Shown: positions 36,775 through 48,226 of the stretch, one piece after another
Layout: the number at the start of each line of letters is the position of its first letter
Position numbering within the stretch: the stretch's first letter is position 1
Assembly: GCA_032716605.1 (NCBI GenBank)
Contig: CM064523.1
Coordinates: 42,066,598 to 42,130,597, forward strand
Direction: 5' to 3'
Source: Paralithodes platypus
Lineage: Eukaryota > Arthropoda > Malacostraca > Decapoda > Lithodidae
DNA: 64,000 bases
Translations under genes and position numbers: made by a program
Notes under the pieces: model-generated
What the model saw: only the letters and a program-made list of their open reading frames with translations
Told to the model about the DNA's origin: nothing
The model's database searches: none

Positions 36775-38158
36775 TCACTTCCGGGCAAGTTCCGGTCCTG
36801 TGATCATTACACTTGCATCTACGACAGAAAGGTTGCTTTCTGTATATTCATATAGCTCCTTGGCCTTGATGTTACAATGAGGAACAATGTGACCCCGTCC
36901 CCCACAATAAAAACACATAACATCCCTGTGTTGACCAGATGCGCCGGTAGCCATTATCGCAGGTCTCTGCGCGCCCTGACCGCCTCCGCCTGCGGCCCGC
37001 GGTCGACCACCTTCCCCTGATAAAGAGGCAATTGATGGTTCCATGTTTGAGAGCTGTAACTCTGTCTACTCTGACTTACTTGTGCAGGTTTATGGAATTT
37101 GGGAAAAGAACTGTTTGAGGAGAACTGCTGGGAATTTTTATGTGGTTGAGAGTTCTTATTTGGTTGACTCTGTTTAGGGAAATTCTGTTTAGGCCCAGGT
37201 TGAGCTGGGGAAACAGGTAGGGAATTCCTAACGGCAGCACACGAGAACTGAATTTGCTCGGTGGTTACACCGCTAGTATCACAAGACTTCCTAAGTTCCT
37301 TCGAGAATTTATTGAGAGACATTGTTGGAGGGAACTCGATACGTCGTGCGATTGGTTTCACGGTGTCTGGTAAAGCACTAACCAGCATAACATACCCCAG
37401 TAACTTGCTCAGCTGTCCTATTGTATCTTACTGTCCTCAAACCAGAGTGACGAATTAGATCCTGCGACATACAATTCGCGAACTGTGAACACTGCGCCAA
37501 TAATGTATCTACTGACAGATTTTTCTTTTGCTTCAATAGCTGATCGGCGAAATCATGGAATTTCACAAATTCCCCCTTAGCTGACGACCCAAATTTTTCT
37601 AGGAATTCTAGCCTGAACTCACCATAAGTCTTAGCATGTATGAGGTCATCGCAAGCCAAAAAGTACCCAGCTGGAGTATTCCCTTTGTCAATTTTCGAGC
37701 GAAAAATTTCAATTTTGGCCTTCTCCTGTGTGATACCCTTTGCTGCAATTTCCGTCTTTACATCATCCAAAACTGAAAAAATATTTCTGTGTTCTTCCAA
37801 CCCAGTGAAAAGTTTCACGGCCTGTCCATGGGTGACACTTAAATGAAAAGCCTGTGGTTCGTTACCCGACATAATGACGTTATTTTCAGGTGTTGGAATT
37901 ACTATACTAGGCAATGGTTCCACATAGGTGGGGGTCGTATCTCGGAAAGTCCCGCTTCTTAACACACTCTGATTAACATTTTGATACATAGGTGGAGATC
38001 CCGTAAAAGCCGGATTTGCTTGAGATTCAATCTCTGAATAATGATTATCAAAATCACTCCAATAATCGTCCGAAAAATCGTCTCCGCTATCCTCAGCAAT
38101 ATCAGATAATTCGGGATCAACTGGATTGATAGCGGGAACCTTAGGCCTTTTTTAATGA
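36775..38158 (-). pseudogene. Gypsy-M gag
   Basis: The start is probably the ATG at 38,158, with a slip in the A-run that follows. The product has an acidic N-terminus, then a capsid-like region (VKLFTGLEEHRNIFSVLDD ... LLAQCSQFANCM, 37,830-37,480). A Gln/Asn/Ser-rich linker follows, then a zinc knuckle CFYCGGRGHIVPHC near 36,918-36,877. Frame breaks occur near 37,385 and 37,000. Gag order and knuckle are standard for Gypsy-type elements. Confidence 0.8.
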
Positions 38159-38910
38159 CATGTGGAAATTTCACTTGATAAACACATAATATATAAAATC
38201 CTCCCATATATATAGTAAATAATTCCTGTAAAAAAAAAAAAAAAACGCACAATAAATCTTGAATCTAAATACACCCTATTTTGCACAAATTAATTAATTA
38301 AAAGGCAGTGATAAAAAAAATGAATTACACAATTGAATGAATGTATTGAATTAAGATTGGTATAATTTTATGGATAAAAATATGCACTTAAGACCTCCAG
38401 TAACACGTTACCTCTTCAATGTCACGCCTGGCTGTATCGTATATCCTCACTCAAACCAAGGAAAGATACAACTGCCTGCAGTGCCTCTGGGGTATGCTAG
38501 GCTGAAGAGAATTGTTGTGAGTTATCCGCGGTGGAGCTTGGGTGGTTTTCAGTGCCGGCGGCGTCCAGAATTCGGCCTCAAACCACTGTCAGTCAGCGTT
38601 GGTCCTCCTAAGTCAGGCCAATCACACCACACGTCGGTACCATATCCATGTAGACTCCTCCTCCGTCAGACAAAGTTGAGGATTCCCTGCTTCCGCCGCA
38701 AGAATATTTTGACGAATTTGCGACCAGCCCCGTAGTTGTGTGGGGGAGCGTTGCAGGCAGGGAGGGAAACTTGCCAGATGTACAAGTGTTTCAGCCCGCC
38801 GTGTGTGAATTATATATATGTATACAGACTCCAGTGACTTGAATTAAATACTTTTAGTAGCTTTAGCGGTCAATTAATCGACACGTGAGTCCCTCTGTTG
38901 TAACAAAAAA
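38159..38910 (-). other. Gypsy-M 5' leader
   Basis: Non-coding stretch between the primer binding site and gag. A plus-strand frame at 38,370-38,735 looks like chance. Confidence 0.5.
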
Positions 38911-38930
38911 GGACCACGCGCTGCACACCA
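38911..38930 (-). promoter_or_regulatory. Gypsy-M primer binding site
   Basis: In minus orientation TGGTGTGCAGCGCG begins directly after the LTR end GGTTACA. A TGG start is expected for complementarity to a tRNA 3' CCA. The tRNA was not identified. Confidence 0.6.
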
Positions 38931-40163
38931 TGTAACCTTAAGAGAATAGGGTTAACACCTTAAGAGCGGCCTATGCGGTTTATTTATATGTACCGCCCAG
39001 CGGGGTGTTTTTAGCCAAAATAGGGCTGTTTACGTGATCATTTTCATGCCTAAATAAGACCCAGAACGTAAAACAAGTACCTATCCCTGAAAGGGCATAA
39101 ACAGAGCTTTCGAATGACACCATAACGATCCTTTTATGATGGCTAGTTTTCTTGCAATAACCGTGCAACGCGAGTGCAAAAAGCATGTAATACGGTACTT
39201 TCCCCATATAATTCAGTATGTAGCGAGTGAGAGAGGGAGGAGGGAGCTGAGATTCGTGTCAGTAGGTTCGCCGCGGTGGTCTGGAGCAGTCATACGCTCG
39301 CTAGTCTCCTGCCACCACTTGTCTCTCTCTCTCAGCAACATTACGTGCTGAAATTGCCACTCGACCTATGTCGAGCGCCGCCACATAGTCCAGCTTTATT
39401 AAATACGACTTATGTGGTGAGCCGCTAATTAAGGGTTAATAATGGTATCAATTCCCCTATATATATGCTGCCACCATCACAGGTTTACCCCGGGATTAAT
39501 TAGATAACTCAAATGAATGTTAGATAAATGGCAAGGTTAGGTAAATGAAACTTGAGAATAATTAAGAATAGTATAATAAAAGATATCTTAAGACTTATTC
39601 AGAAGTACACTAATATATTATTGATTGTATAAGTATTCGTTTCAGTATGATTAATTCAAGTATGTTATATAGTCTGGTTATCACACACGGAGCTAACCTC
39701 TGACCCTTCGATGAGCGAGCCGGGGTCTCTCTTGTTTCTGCCCTCGCTCTCTGGATACCCACCTTATATTATGTTGGGTTACGCCCCTCTTTATGACGTA
39801 AAACCACTCATTATCATTCATGTGTACTTCACGACCAATCCTAGTACCTGTCAATAATGACGTCATAAGGTGTGGCTTCCAACGTGACCTGTTCTAGGTA
39901 ACTTTCCATCAGAGCGGTCACGTGTAACCAACTCTATTGTGAGATCTTGGGAATGCTGACTAGAAGCTGACGTCTACTTAAACCTCAGATTCTAGGCGCC
40001 CAGTACCACTTGCTTCCATCATATACAGTCGGTGTAAGAAATATTATGTTTACTAATATGAGTAATTGTATTAAGGTTATAATAGTGAGATATACTTTAA
40101 ATATGTATTCTAGTGTTTAAGTAATTCATGGAGTAATAGTTGGATATATTGGAGTATCTAACA
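38931..40163 (-). repeat. Gypsy-M 5' LTR, with a group A MITE inside
   Basis: About 749 bp of LTR plus a 484-bp MITE insertion (including one TTAA). It is near-identical to the 3' LTR outside the two private insertions, so Gypsy-M is relatively young compared with the Jockey and piggyBac layers. Confidence 0.9.
38952..39439. mobile_element. TTAA-flanked MITE, group A copy 3
   Basis: 480-bp body between TTAA 38,952-38,955 and 39,436-39,439. Ends CACCTTAAGAGCGGCC and GCCGCTAATTAAGGG. The other LTR of the same element has a single TTAA at this position (27,152-27,155), which proves the target duplication. Confidence 0.95.
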
Positions 40164-40450
40164 TATAAGTGCAGTGTGTTACAGCAAGAATCTAAGACAT
40201 TCTGAGTTTTAGTCTTAGTAGGCTAGGCTTGGTGAAGCTTGCTCATTGAGCGTAATATTGTTAAGTGATACTATTATTTTGGGGAAGTGTTGTGTAGATT
40301 TTTTTTATATAATGAAGTGTTTCATGTTTGTCATTGTGCCTTGTTTTCACAACTTGGGGGAGTAGCTGGGTAATGCGGGGTTGGTGGGCATTCTGTCTGG
40401 TCAGATGTGGCGTTTACCTGAGGTTAAAACGTCCAACTTCTTGGGCGGGG
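40164..40450 (+). other. Gypsy-1 3' internal segment with polypurine tract
   Basis: Non-coding remnant that follows Gypsy-M and ends in GGGCGGGG (40,443-40,450), directly before the 3' LTR: the Gypsy-1 polypurine tract. Confidence 0.7.
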
Positions 40451-42725
40451 TGTTACGCTGGCCAGCTTGCCAGAATGTACTCGTACTCGCTAGCGCTCGC
40501 CGGGGCAGTAAAATGGGCTATAATAATCGTAGAACGATGTTCTTTCTTTCTTAGTATTCATGTTGTCAAAGACAGATCAGTGTTTGTCTTTATTCTTGTC
40601 TGTGACACTTGGAAGTATTTTATATCATTGATAGAGTTATAAGATATATAGTGTGAAGTTGCAAGGAGAGAGAGATAAGGGAGGCAGCGAGGTGGTAGTG
40701 TGTGCGTGTGTATGTACGTGTGCATCCTGCGCTTGGGCTGTGCCACTCGCTTGTGATTGGCCGGCGGGCCTGGCGTGTCATATGACGCCTGCTTTTCATG
40801 ACGTAGTCGTGTGTGATTGGAGGCCGCTGTCCTAGCATGGTGGTGGGGGATCCTGCCCGCGTGTCTCCTTAGAGATTGGTATGTTGTGCTTGGTCCTAGA
40901 CGTCCCTTGCAATCTGTCCCCAATCTAACCCTCTTTACTACTGTTTCTCTCTCTGAACTTCTTCTTTTCCATACTTCTTGTCTTTATTCAATTACTTATC
41001 CCTTCTGGTTCTGCATACGACTTCCATAGTCGGCCAGTCGTATTACCAGCACCAGTTCTCACATATATGTTTTGCACTAGTTTAGGGATTATTAGAGTCA
41101 TAGTCACATGGTATCATAGTATTAGGGTGCTTCTAATTATTGAGTTGTTCTTTCCTACTATTTAATGCTAGACAGTGGAGGGTATCCTTGGTCATTGTCT
41201 GAGTTATGTATGTGGCAAGTCTTTGACTGTACGACTTCGACGGAGCTGAGTAGCCTGTAACCCTTGTGCATATTTTTCCTTTGCGAGTGTAGCAGCATAC
41301 AAGCGAAGGGCTTTTGCCTACTCTTGCTCGTATGTTTGCTACCTCATTTTGTTGACCTTTGTGGAGCGCCAGGGCAAGACCAGATACTTGAGATCTGGAC
41401 TTACCAAGAGAGCCTCCTAGTCACTTAACCCTCCTGGCCCGGTTGTCATTTTAAAATGACACCACGAACTAAGGGCAGGAGACCGGGAGTCATTTTAAAA
41501 TCTGTAAGCTTGAAAGCCTATTCAGCTTGGTCTGAACGCCGTGCGTCCGACGCATGTAAACAAAGCCGATCGTTACGTCACCGCACCTCCGAAAACAAGA
41601 AAGAGAAGACTCGTTTGTTATTGTATGTCTGTATGTCGTTGTTTCAGTAGTGAAAAGATCGTCATATTGCTAACATTGCCTGCAAGTGCTCTCCACTGAA
41701 ATCGTCATCACAACTGAACCAGTTGACATAGAGAGCTCTACTCAACGCCAGTCTACAGATTGGAAACCGCACTACATTTATAGATGCGTGGGAAATTTCT
41801 AGCAGTTAAACTAAACAAAAATATGGTAGCCTAGGCCTAGACGTTTTTCGGCCAGATCGCCCGGGTAGCCCACACTGTCATTTTGAGAGCCTGCCCGGGC
41901 CAGGAGGGTTAACGTAACATAAGGGAAATCTGTTCAAGGGGAGACAGTAGGCTACGAGCATGCTTGCGCTCTGCCTTGGCTCCTTGTACCTTTTATGCCA
42001 CTGCTAGACTTTATTAGTGAGAAAGACAGCATTGTGTTTATTAACTTCAATTGCGTATGATTTAGGAATTATTCATGCCTTATTTTAGCCTAGGTTGATG
42101 CATAGTGCACAACCCAGTATGGCTGTTACGTTGGCTAAGGAAGTACTGTTTTTGAGTGGCTGTTATTAGTGCTGTCACAGAGTTGTTGCACTCCCTTGTT
42201 TTATATATATGTATCCTACTTGTTGGTGTATTTAAGATACACGCTTTGGTGTCCTGCCACTGCATTCTTTGTTCTATATTTGACGAGCATCTTAGAGCAT
42301 CAGACGTTTTCAGAAGATTCCATATCTGTTTGCTGTAGGACTAGACTTCCAGTGTTTTCATAGAGCATTGAAGAGTTTAGTGTTGAGTTCAGACTCACAC
42401 TAAAGTTAACGTAAGCATATACTCCTTCATTAAATCTTGTTATAGTTTATTTAAGCATTGTTATTACTTGAGAGCATTTTATTAACGTAAAGTACTCCTG
42501 TTGTGAGTAGGCTTTGCCGTCACCGGAAAGCCTTTGTAAAAGTGCACTAAACCCAGTTAACTGATACCCCGTTATCCAGTAGATTAACTCTGGAGGGTTT
42601 AAGTGTTTTGTTCACCGGCGTAATAGGTCGAGGGTTTGGAATTAGCGTATTGTTGTTGCAGATATAGCCTATCTTCTAGTCCATTATTAAGTGCCCTTGT
42701 TTATTTCGTAGTGCCGGTCGTAACA
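40451..42725 (+). repeat. Gypsy-1 3' LTR, with a group D MITE inside
   Basis: Close copy of the 5' LTR, retaining the 53-bp block missing there, and carrying a 480-bp insert at TTAA. It ends TCGTAACA, followed by TGCA. Confidence 0.9.
41425..41912. mobile_element. TTAA-flanked MITE, group D
   Basis: Body 41,429-41,908 between two TTAA. Termini CCCTCCTGGCCCGG and CCGGGCCAGGAGGG are perfect inverted repeats; TCATTTTAAAATGA is next to the left end. The related LTRs at 32,137-33,958 and 62,688-64,000 have AACGTAA or AATGTAA here without the insert. The 64-residue plus-strand frame in it is not convincing. Confidence 0.9.
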
Positions 42726-42729
42726 TGCA

Positions 42730-43989
42730 TTTGACACTTCATACATAACTTATCATATTTACATTGAGTGCATAAGTTATCAAAGTGAGTATTCCTTGTG
42801 AGTGAATGTTTTATAATAATTTGGAAAATTACACACCAGTACCTAGTAATCTCTGTCATCTTTATATTATTATATTAAATTACATATTTTATGTTAATTA
42901 TATTTTAGTAAAAGTTCCAACCAGAACATCTATGAGAATGAGGACATCAGAGTATCATATTATTGACACAAGGACACTTCAACATATTAGGCTATCTACT
43001 GTACTTTACCTAGCCAAGTTTAATCAAGCCAACAAAAGTTTATCTACCAAGTTCCGTTCATTATTTATATCTTTATATATTTTGGTAATCTTAGTATGTC
43101 TTACTTGCTGTACAGAAACATTCAATACTTCGTATATATTTCAGAATTTCTGTTTATAGAGTTAACGATAAGTATATTATATTTAGCTCAAGTATTGTAT
43201 CTTAATTTACCTTAGATCTTTATATTGTGTTATGTAATTTACTGGTCTGTAGAAGCAAAGATTTATAATTCATATTATCTTTTGTTTTGGCTCAAGTCAG
43301 TCATTTGCTTAAAAATATTTAGTGAGTAGCCCCTCGTTTATGTGATAAGGATTGCATGTGTGTATGACATAATAAACGCAAACTAGTATTTTAATTCTAT
43401 GTAGGCATAAGAAAATATGATAATATTCAAGGACACTAGTGCGACCTTATGAGAAACAATTTATTAATGAAAATAGGCACCAATAGATTCGCCATATTTT
43501 TCTCCATATAGTCCGCATGGAGGATTTTCGTTATCGACAAATTGAAAAAATACCCACTTACAGACAAATACACCGAAAATCTAAATACAAAATTTAAACA
43601 TCGTCTTGTGCTGTCTTGATTTCGGTCGGTTCAAGCATTGTGTCGAACCCCTTCGAATACATCCGTCCTCCGGCTCCGCCCGGGCTTTTTAAAACGTAAT
43701 TTCTTACGAATGCCGCGAATTCACCAGGCTAAATATTCTGCTTCAACACGTTCTGTATATATTTGTAGGTGACTATAAACACTTGTAATATTGTTGCAAG
43801 ACCTCAATATTAATAATGCACGATAATACCACACTTTTCTCTAGATTTTCACGAACATATAACAATAATACACTATTCTGAAATCATAAGTAGTGTTATT
43901 GGAACACCATCAGCTGATCTTACGTCAGAACCAGCTGATACGTCATGACCAGGTGAACACACTGTCAGACCTGGCTTTGTTAAACCAAG
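42730..43989. other. MULE-type element interior, no gene seen
   Basis: AT-rich DNA. The part nearest the Merlin-like gene (43,880-43,985) may be its 5' flank, but terminal repeats were not found. Confidence 0.5.
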
Positions 43990-44913
43990 ATGGCTCTTGA
44001 GTGTGAAGGGTGTTCGAAGAATATTGGTGAACTCCACATAGACTTACAAAAGAGGGACGATCTGTGAGAGTTCCTTGCGGCCCACAATCTTGTGAAAAGG
44101 TCTGTCAAGTGTGGTGCAGACTTAAAAGTTAATCATAAAAAACGATTTAAGTATGATAAAGTTACCGGAGTACCTCACGGGAAACACATGAGGAAAGGCA
44201 GGTGCAGGTTTGACGTCGGGGCTAAGATCGGCACCTTCTTTGAAAATGCCAAGCTAGAATTTTTCAAAGTCATTCTCATTTGCTATTGTTACTCTGCTAA
44301 TTTGGGAACATATGACCGTGTAGCCCTCGAGTGCCGCGTGTCCAAACAAACACTCGTGGATTGGTATTCATTCTGCCGTGAAGTCACCATTCACTATTGT
44401 ATCGACCACTGTGAAAAATTAGGGGGCCCAGGAAAAGAGGTAGAAATTGATGAGGCAAAGTTCGGACAACGCAAATATCATAGGGGACGGGTCATTCAGG
44501 GACAGTGGGTTTTTGGGGCCTTCGAAAGAGAGTCCAAAAAGGTGTTTCTGGTTGCTGTTGAAAATAGAAAAAAAGATACATTAGTTAACATTATCAAGGA
44601 GTGTATTTTGCCAGGTACACACATCCACTCAGATTGTTGGGTCTCCTACAACACTCTTTCCCTGGAAGGATATACCCACACCACGGTAAATCACTCACAA
44701 CATTTCGTGGACCCCGACACTGGATCTCATACCCAAAACGTGGAAAGGAACTGGAGGACCGTTCGTGAAAAGGTGCTACGGTTTGGACGCAAGGAGGAAC
44801 ATTTTGAAGGGTACTTATCACTCTTCCTTTTCCAAAAGGCCTTTTCGGAAACAGCAACACGATTGCACCACTTTCTTCTCCTTGCGGCTAAACTTTATCC
44901 TCCTACACATTAA
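43990..44913 (+). CDS. Merlin/IS1016-like (ISXO2-type) transposase, nearly intact
   Basis: From ATG 43,990 the frame gives MALECEGCSKNIGEL..., meets one TGA at 44,065-44,067, and is then open to TAA 44,913 (273 residues from the Met at 44,092). The fold is that of ISXO2/IS1016 DDE transposases. Counting from 44,092, D120 is in EVEIDEAKFG, D181 in HIHSDCW and E218 in TQNVERNW. A GxxVIQGQWVFGAFER strand and a VNHSQHFVDPDTG stretch also match. It would cut and paste a short element with 8-9-bp duplications. Termini were not located. The single TGA may be a mutation, an unrecognised intron boundary, or irrelevant if translation starts at 44,092; that start would lose an N-terminal Cys pair. Confidence 0.75.
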
Positions 44914-45285
44914 GGTACAAACTCATATTGTTTTGTCTAATAGTGGTTAGGGTTTGGGGTTTACGTTCATGACAAGGGATTGGTACTTACGTTATTTAGC
45001 ATTTTTTGTTTTTAATTTTTCAAGGATTAGTGTTTGAGGCTAATGTTGCACAATATAAAGGAGCCGGACCACAGCTAGCTAGGGAATCTTAATGGGTGAT
45101 CGCAAAGTAACAAAGGAACACAATTTTTCGCATAGGTTTAAACTTCCGGAAATTAATGGGTAATAAATACGATAATGGATTATTTTTACTTACGTCCGTC
45201 GCCGCACTAATGTTATTGTTAAATTTGTTGTCAACCTCTCGCGCCCGTCGGATGAGTGTGGCAGAGAGCAGCCGGCTGCCAGAGA
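44914..45285. other. 3' flank of the Merlin-like gene, no gene seen
   Basis: No ORF of note. Confidence 0.5.
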
Positions 45286-45607
45286 GCAAGGGCTAGTTTT
45301 GCATCTCACATATACTGAGTACTATGCACCAGCAGTACCTGGCATGCAAGGGCTAGTTTTGTATTCCACGTACTGAGTACTATGAACCCACAGTACCTGG
45401 CATGCAAGGGCTAGTTTTGTATACCACGTACTGAGTACTATGAACCCGCAGTACCTGGCATGCAAGGGCTAGTTTTGTATTCCACGTACTGAGTACTATG
45501 AACCCACAGTACCTGGCATGCAAGGGCTAGTTTACTATCCCACGTACTGAGTACTATGAACCCGCAGTACCTGGCATGCAAGGGCTAGTTTTGTATCCCA
45601 CGTACTA
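45286..45607. repeat. 58-bp minisatellite, about 5.6 copies
   Basis: Unit begins GCAAGGGCTAGTTTTGTAT and ends CAGTACCTGGCAT. The first unit is 60 bp; the rest are 58 bp with few differences. Confidence 0.95.
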
Positions 45608-45611
45608 GGTC

Positions 45612-45650
45612 TAGGTTAGGTTAGGTTAGGTTGGGTTGTTTGGTTAGGTT
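45612..45650. repeat. Short TTAGG run
   Basis: TTAGGTTAGGTTAGG and near variants; TTAGG is the arthropod telomere repeat. A similar TAGGTTAGGTAAGG lies near 45,770. Confidence 0.85.
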
Positions 45651-45889
45651 AATACTAGTCTCACAAACAAGATTCGTAGTTGTGGTATTATTTACAAATG
45701 CTTATTATCGCGTTATACGCTTTTTAGGGGTGTGTGGGGGCGGCAGCCCCCACCCATAATACTAGGATAGGTTAGGTAAGGTTGTTAGGTTAGTAATGTC
45801 CTTTTAAAGGGGTATAGTAAACACTAGGATATACCCGTTCAGAGGTAGGTGATACACCTGATATCACAACTGTTGCCCCAAGTTTCAAC

Positions 45890-46290
45890 ATTCGGTGAGC
45901 CTACTGTGTTTTTGGACTTTGCAATATCGGAAACCCAGAGCCAACTTTCGCCAAAAATTGGCTAGAGTTTTTCAATTTAGGGGTTTTAGGCGCTTCAAAT
46001 ACATGAAAACCCGAGCCAACTTTCATAATTAGGTTACTGTGTGTTGGGACTCTGAAACATCAGAAAACCCGAGCCAACTTTCGCCAAAACTTGGCTCGAG
46101 TTTTTCAATTTTGGAGTTGTAGGCCGTTCAAATACATGACAACCAGAGCCAACTTTCATAATTAGGTTACTGTGTTTTGGGACTCTGAAACATCAGAAAA
46201 CCCGAGCCAACTTTCGTCAAAACTTGGCTCGGGTTTTTCCATTTTGGGGTTATATGTCTTTCAAAATCATGAAAACCCGAGCCAAGTTTT
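45890..46290. repeat. 133-bp tandem repeat with a hairpin motif
   Basis: Three units spaced exactly 133 bp (GAGCCAAC at 45,938, 46,071 and 46,204). Each has GAGCCAAC...AACTTGGCTC, which can fold back on itself. Confidence 0.9.
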
Positions 46291-46660
46291 GTTTTAATAC
46301 CTCCTTATCGCCTTTTTACGTCTTTAACCCCACATTTTCCCTGTCTTCATAGCCCTCCCCACTTGTAGGGGGGGGGGGGGGGTTACTTAAGGTTGTTGGA
46401 GTAATGGGTAAACTAATGCAAATCCGCCACTCAAACCATGATAAACAACAATAAAACACTGTATCCCTTGACAAAAAAAAAAAAAAAAAAAAAAACACAA
46501 AAAAACATGCAAAATAAGGCTGCACTACTCTCCTTGAACGCTACCGAAAATATTTATACAGCATATATATATATAATATATATATATACAGTATATATAT
46601 ATATACAGTATATATATATATATATATATATATAGTATATATATTATATATATATATATA
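46291..46660. repeat. G-run, A-run and TA-rich microsatellites
   Basis: G-run at 46,369-46,382, A-run at 46,472-46,495 and interrupted TA tract 46,563-46,660. No gene. Confidence 0.85.
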
Positions 46661-47063
46661 AGGGTGTTTTAAAACAACACTGCCAGAGTATGACGACCAC
46701 ATTGATAACAATATATAATACACATATTTCTATTCTATTTTTACCAAAAATATATTGTAACGGAGATAAATGGTTATTTAGAAATGTAGCAAAACAGGGT
46801 TCTGAGCTCAGCACAAAACATATGATACATTATATGAATGATTACCAAGTACAAAAGGTAAAGAGGAGATATCTAATGACCTAATCACATATGAATAATT
46901 ACAAAATCAAAGTAACATAAAATTGGTAATGATATTTTGCAATTAGAAGAAAACTGCTAAGTATTATAATCCAAGTAGCGTAAACAGATATGCACCATTT
47001 GTAACGATGACCAAGAGGTAAAGTAATGAATCTCAAGTCTGGGTCAGGTATCCGAACACTGCT

Positions 47064-47551
47064 ATAGCCCTTAATTAGCGGCGAGCAACATAAGTCGAGT
47101 TAAATAAAGCTGGACTATATGGCGGCGCTCGACATAACTCGAGTGGCAATTTCAGCACGTAATGTGGCTGAGAGAGAGAGACAAGTGGTGGCAGGAGACT
47201 AGCGAGCGTATGACTGCTCCAGACCACCGCGGCGAACCTACTGACACAAATCTCAGCTTCCTCCTCCCTCTCTCACTCGCTACATACTCAATTATGTACT
47301 GAAAGTACCGAATTACCTGCTTTTTGCACTCGCGTTGCACGGTTATTGCAAGAAAACTATCCATCATACAAGGATCGTTATGGTGTCATTCGAAAGCTCT
47401 GTTTATGCCCTTTCAGGGATAGGTACTTGTTTTACGTTCTGGGTCTTATTTAGGCATGAAAATGATCACGTAAACAGCCCTATTTTGGCTAAAAACACCC
47501 CGCTGTGCGGTACACATAAATAAACCGCATAGGCCGCTCGTAAGGTGATAG
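47064..47551. mobile_element. Group A MITE copy 4, flanked by ATAG instead of TTAA
   Basis: The 480-bp body (47,068-47,547, minus orientation) has intact ends CCCTTAATTAGCGG and CGCTCGTAAGGTG. The flanking tetranucleotides are ATAG on both sides rather than TTAA. Confidence 0.85.
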
Positions 47552-48003
47552 GTAATTTAATAGTTCGTGAAACTGTTTGAATGGGAAAAAATTGTTCCTG
47601 CGCAATTTACTGTTTCAATACAAATACCTCATTACGTTACTATTATCACAGAGTACTAACGAAATATGTCTATCAGTTTTATGGTTGAAGTTTGACGATT
47701 TTACGTAGCTGTAGACATACAAGTATACGGTGTTCACTAATGAATATTTAAAATCATCTAATGGTACCCAAAACAAACAATTTACGTCACTTGGACTTAA
47801 CGAGTATAAAATAATAAAGGCATAGACACACCTAAATAACGACAATCCATATTTATGTGATATTATAAGGTAAATAAAATCACTATGACAGAAGAAGATA
47901 GCACCATGGCCGAGCAGATGATTAAACACATGAGCAGATTCGTTATGACTCCAAAACTTCGAACAAAAACTCGAACTGGGATGGGAGGCAAGAGGTAGGC
48001 TAT

Positions 48004-48005
<2 letters not shown>

Positions 48006-48049
<44 letters not shown>

Positions 48050-48056
48050 GGGGGGG
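48006..48056. repeat. Poly-G tract
   Basis: 43 consecutive G, one A, seven G. It may be inaccurately sized in the assembly. Confidence 0.95.
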
Positions 48057-48226
48057 ACACTAGCCCGTGTTCGGATTATAGCTCATACCTGGGTGTCACT
48101 AATTATTTTACTCTATGTGGTTTAAATCATTAATGGTATATTATTTTGCATTTTGTCCTTAGATAATCTTCTTCGTTATTGTATTTACTAATTAGCAGAT
48201 GAGGTCTGGCAGTGTTGTTTTAAAAC

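Larger units (their letters stand above)
27131..40163 (-). mobile_element. Gypsy-M, LTR retrotransposon with env-like ORF, nested in Gypsy-1
   Basis: On the minus strand: 5' LTR (40,163-38,931), primer binding site, gag, protease, RT, RNase H, integrase, env-like ORF, polypurine tract and 3' LTR (28,446-27,131). LTR ends are TGTTAGATACTCC and ...GGTTACA. Flanks TTTA and TATA differ at one of four positions, so the duplication is weak. It sits between the truncated pol and the 3' segment of Gypsy-1. The gag-pol-env layout resembles errantivirus-type endogenous elements of arthropods. Multiple frameshifts and at least seven later inserts make it defective. Confidence 0.85.
21250..42725 (+). mobile_element. 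Gypsy-1, LTR retrotransposon, complete outline
   Basis: 5' LTR 21,250-22,962 and 3' LTR 40,451-42,725 are close copies starting TGTTACGCTGGCC and ending in a TAACA. A 4-bp duplication TGCA lies outside both (21,246-21,249 and 42,726-42,729). Inside are a primer binding site, gag, protease, RT remnants and, after the nested Gypsy-M, a 3' segment with a polypurine tract. Integrase and most of RT and RNase H are missing. Family level (Ty3/Gypsy) is inferred from the protease-RT-RNase H order and zinc-knuckle Gag. Confidence 0.85.

Noticed and set aside
38370..38735. 121-residue plus-strand ORF as a host gene
   Set aside because: It lies in the leader of Gypsy-M on the opposite strand and shows no domain or compositional signal.
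45286..45650. CRISPR-like array
   Set aside because: The units are identical tandem copies without unique spacers and the genome is eukaryotic; this is a minisatellite.
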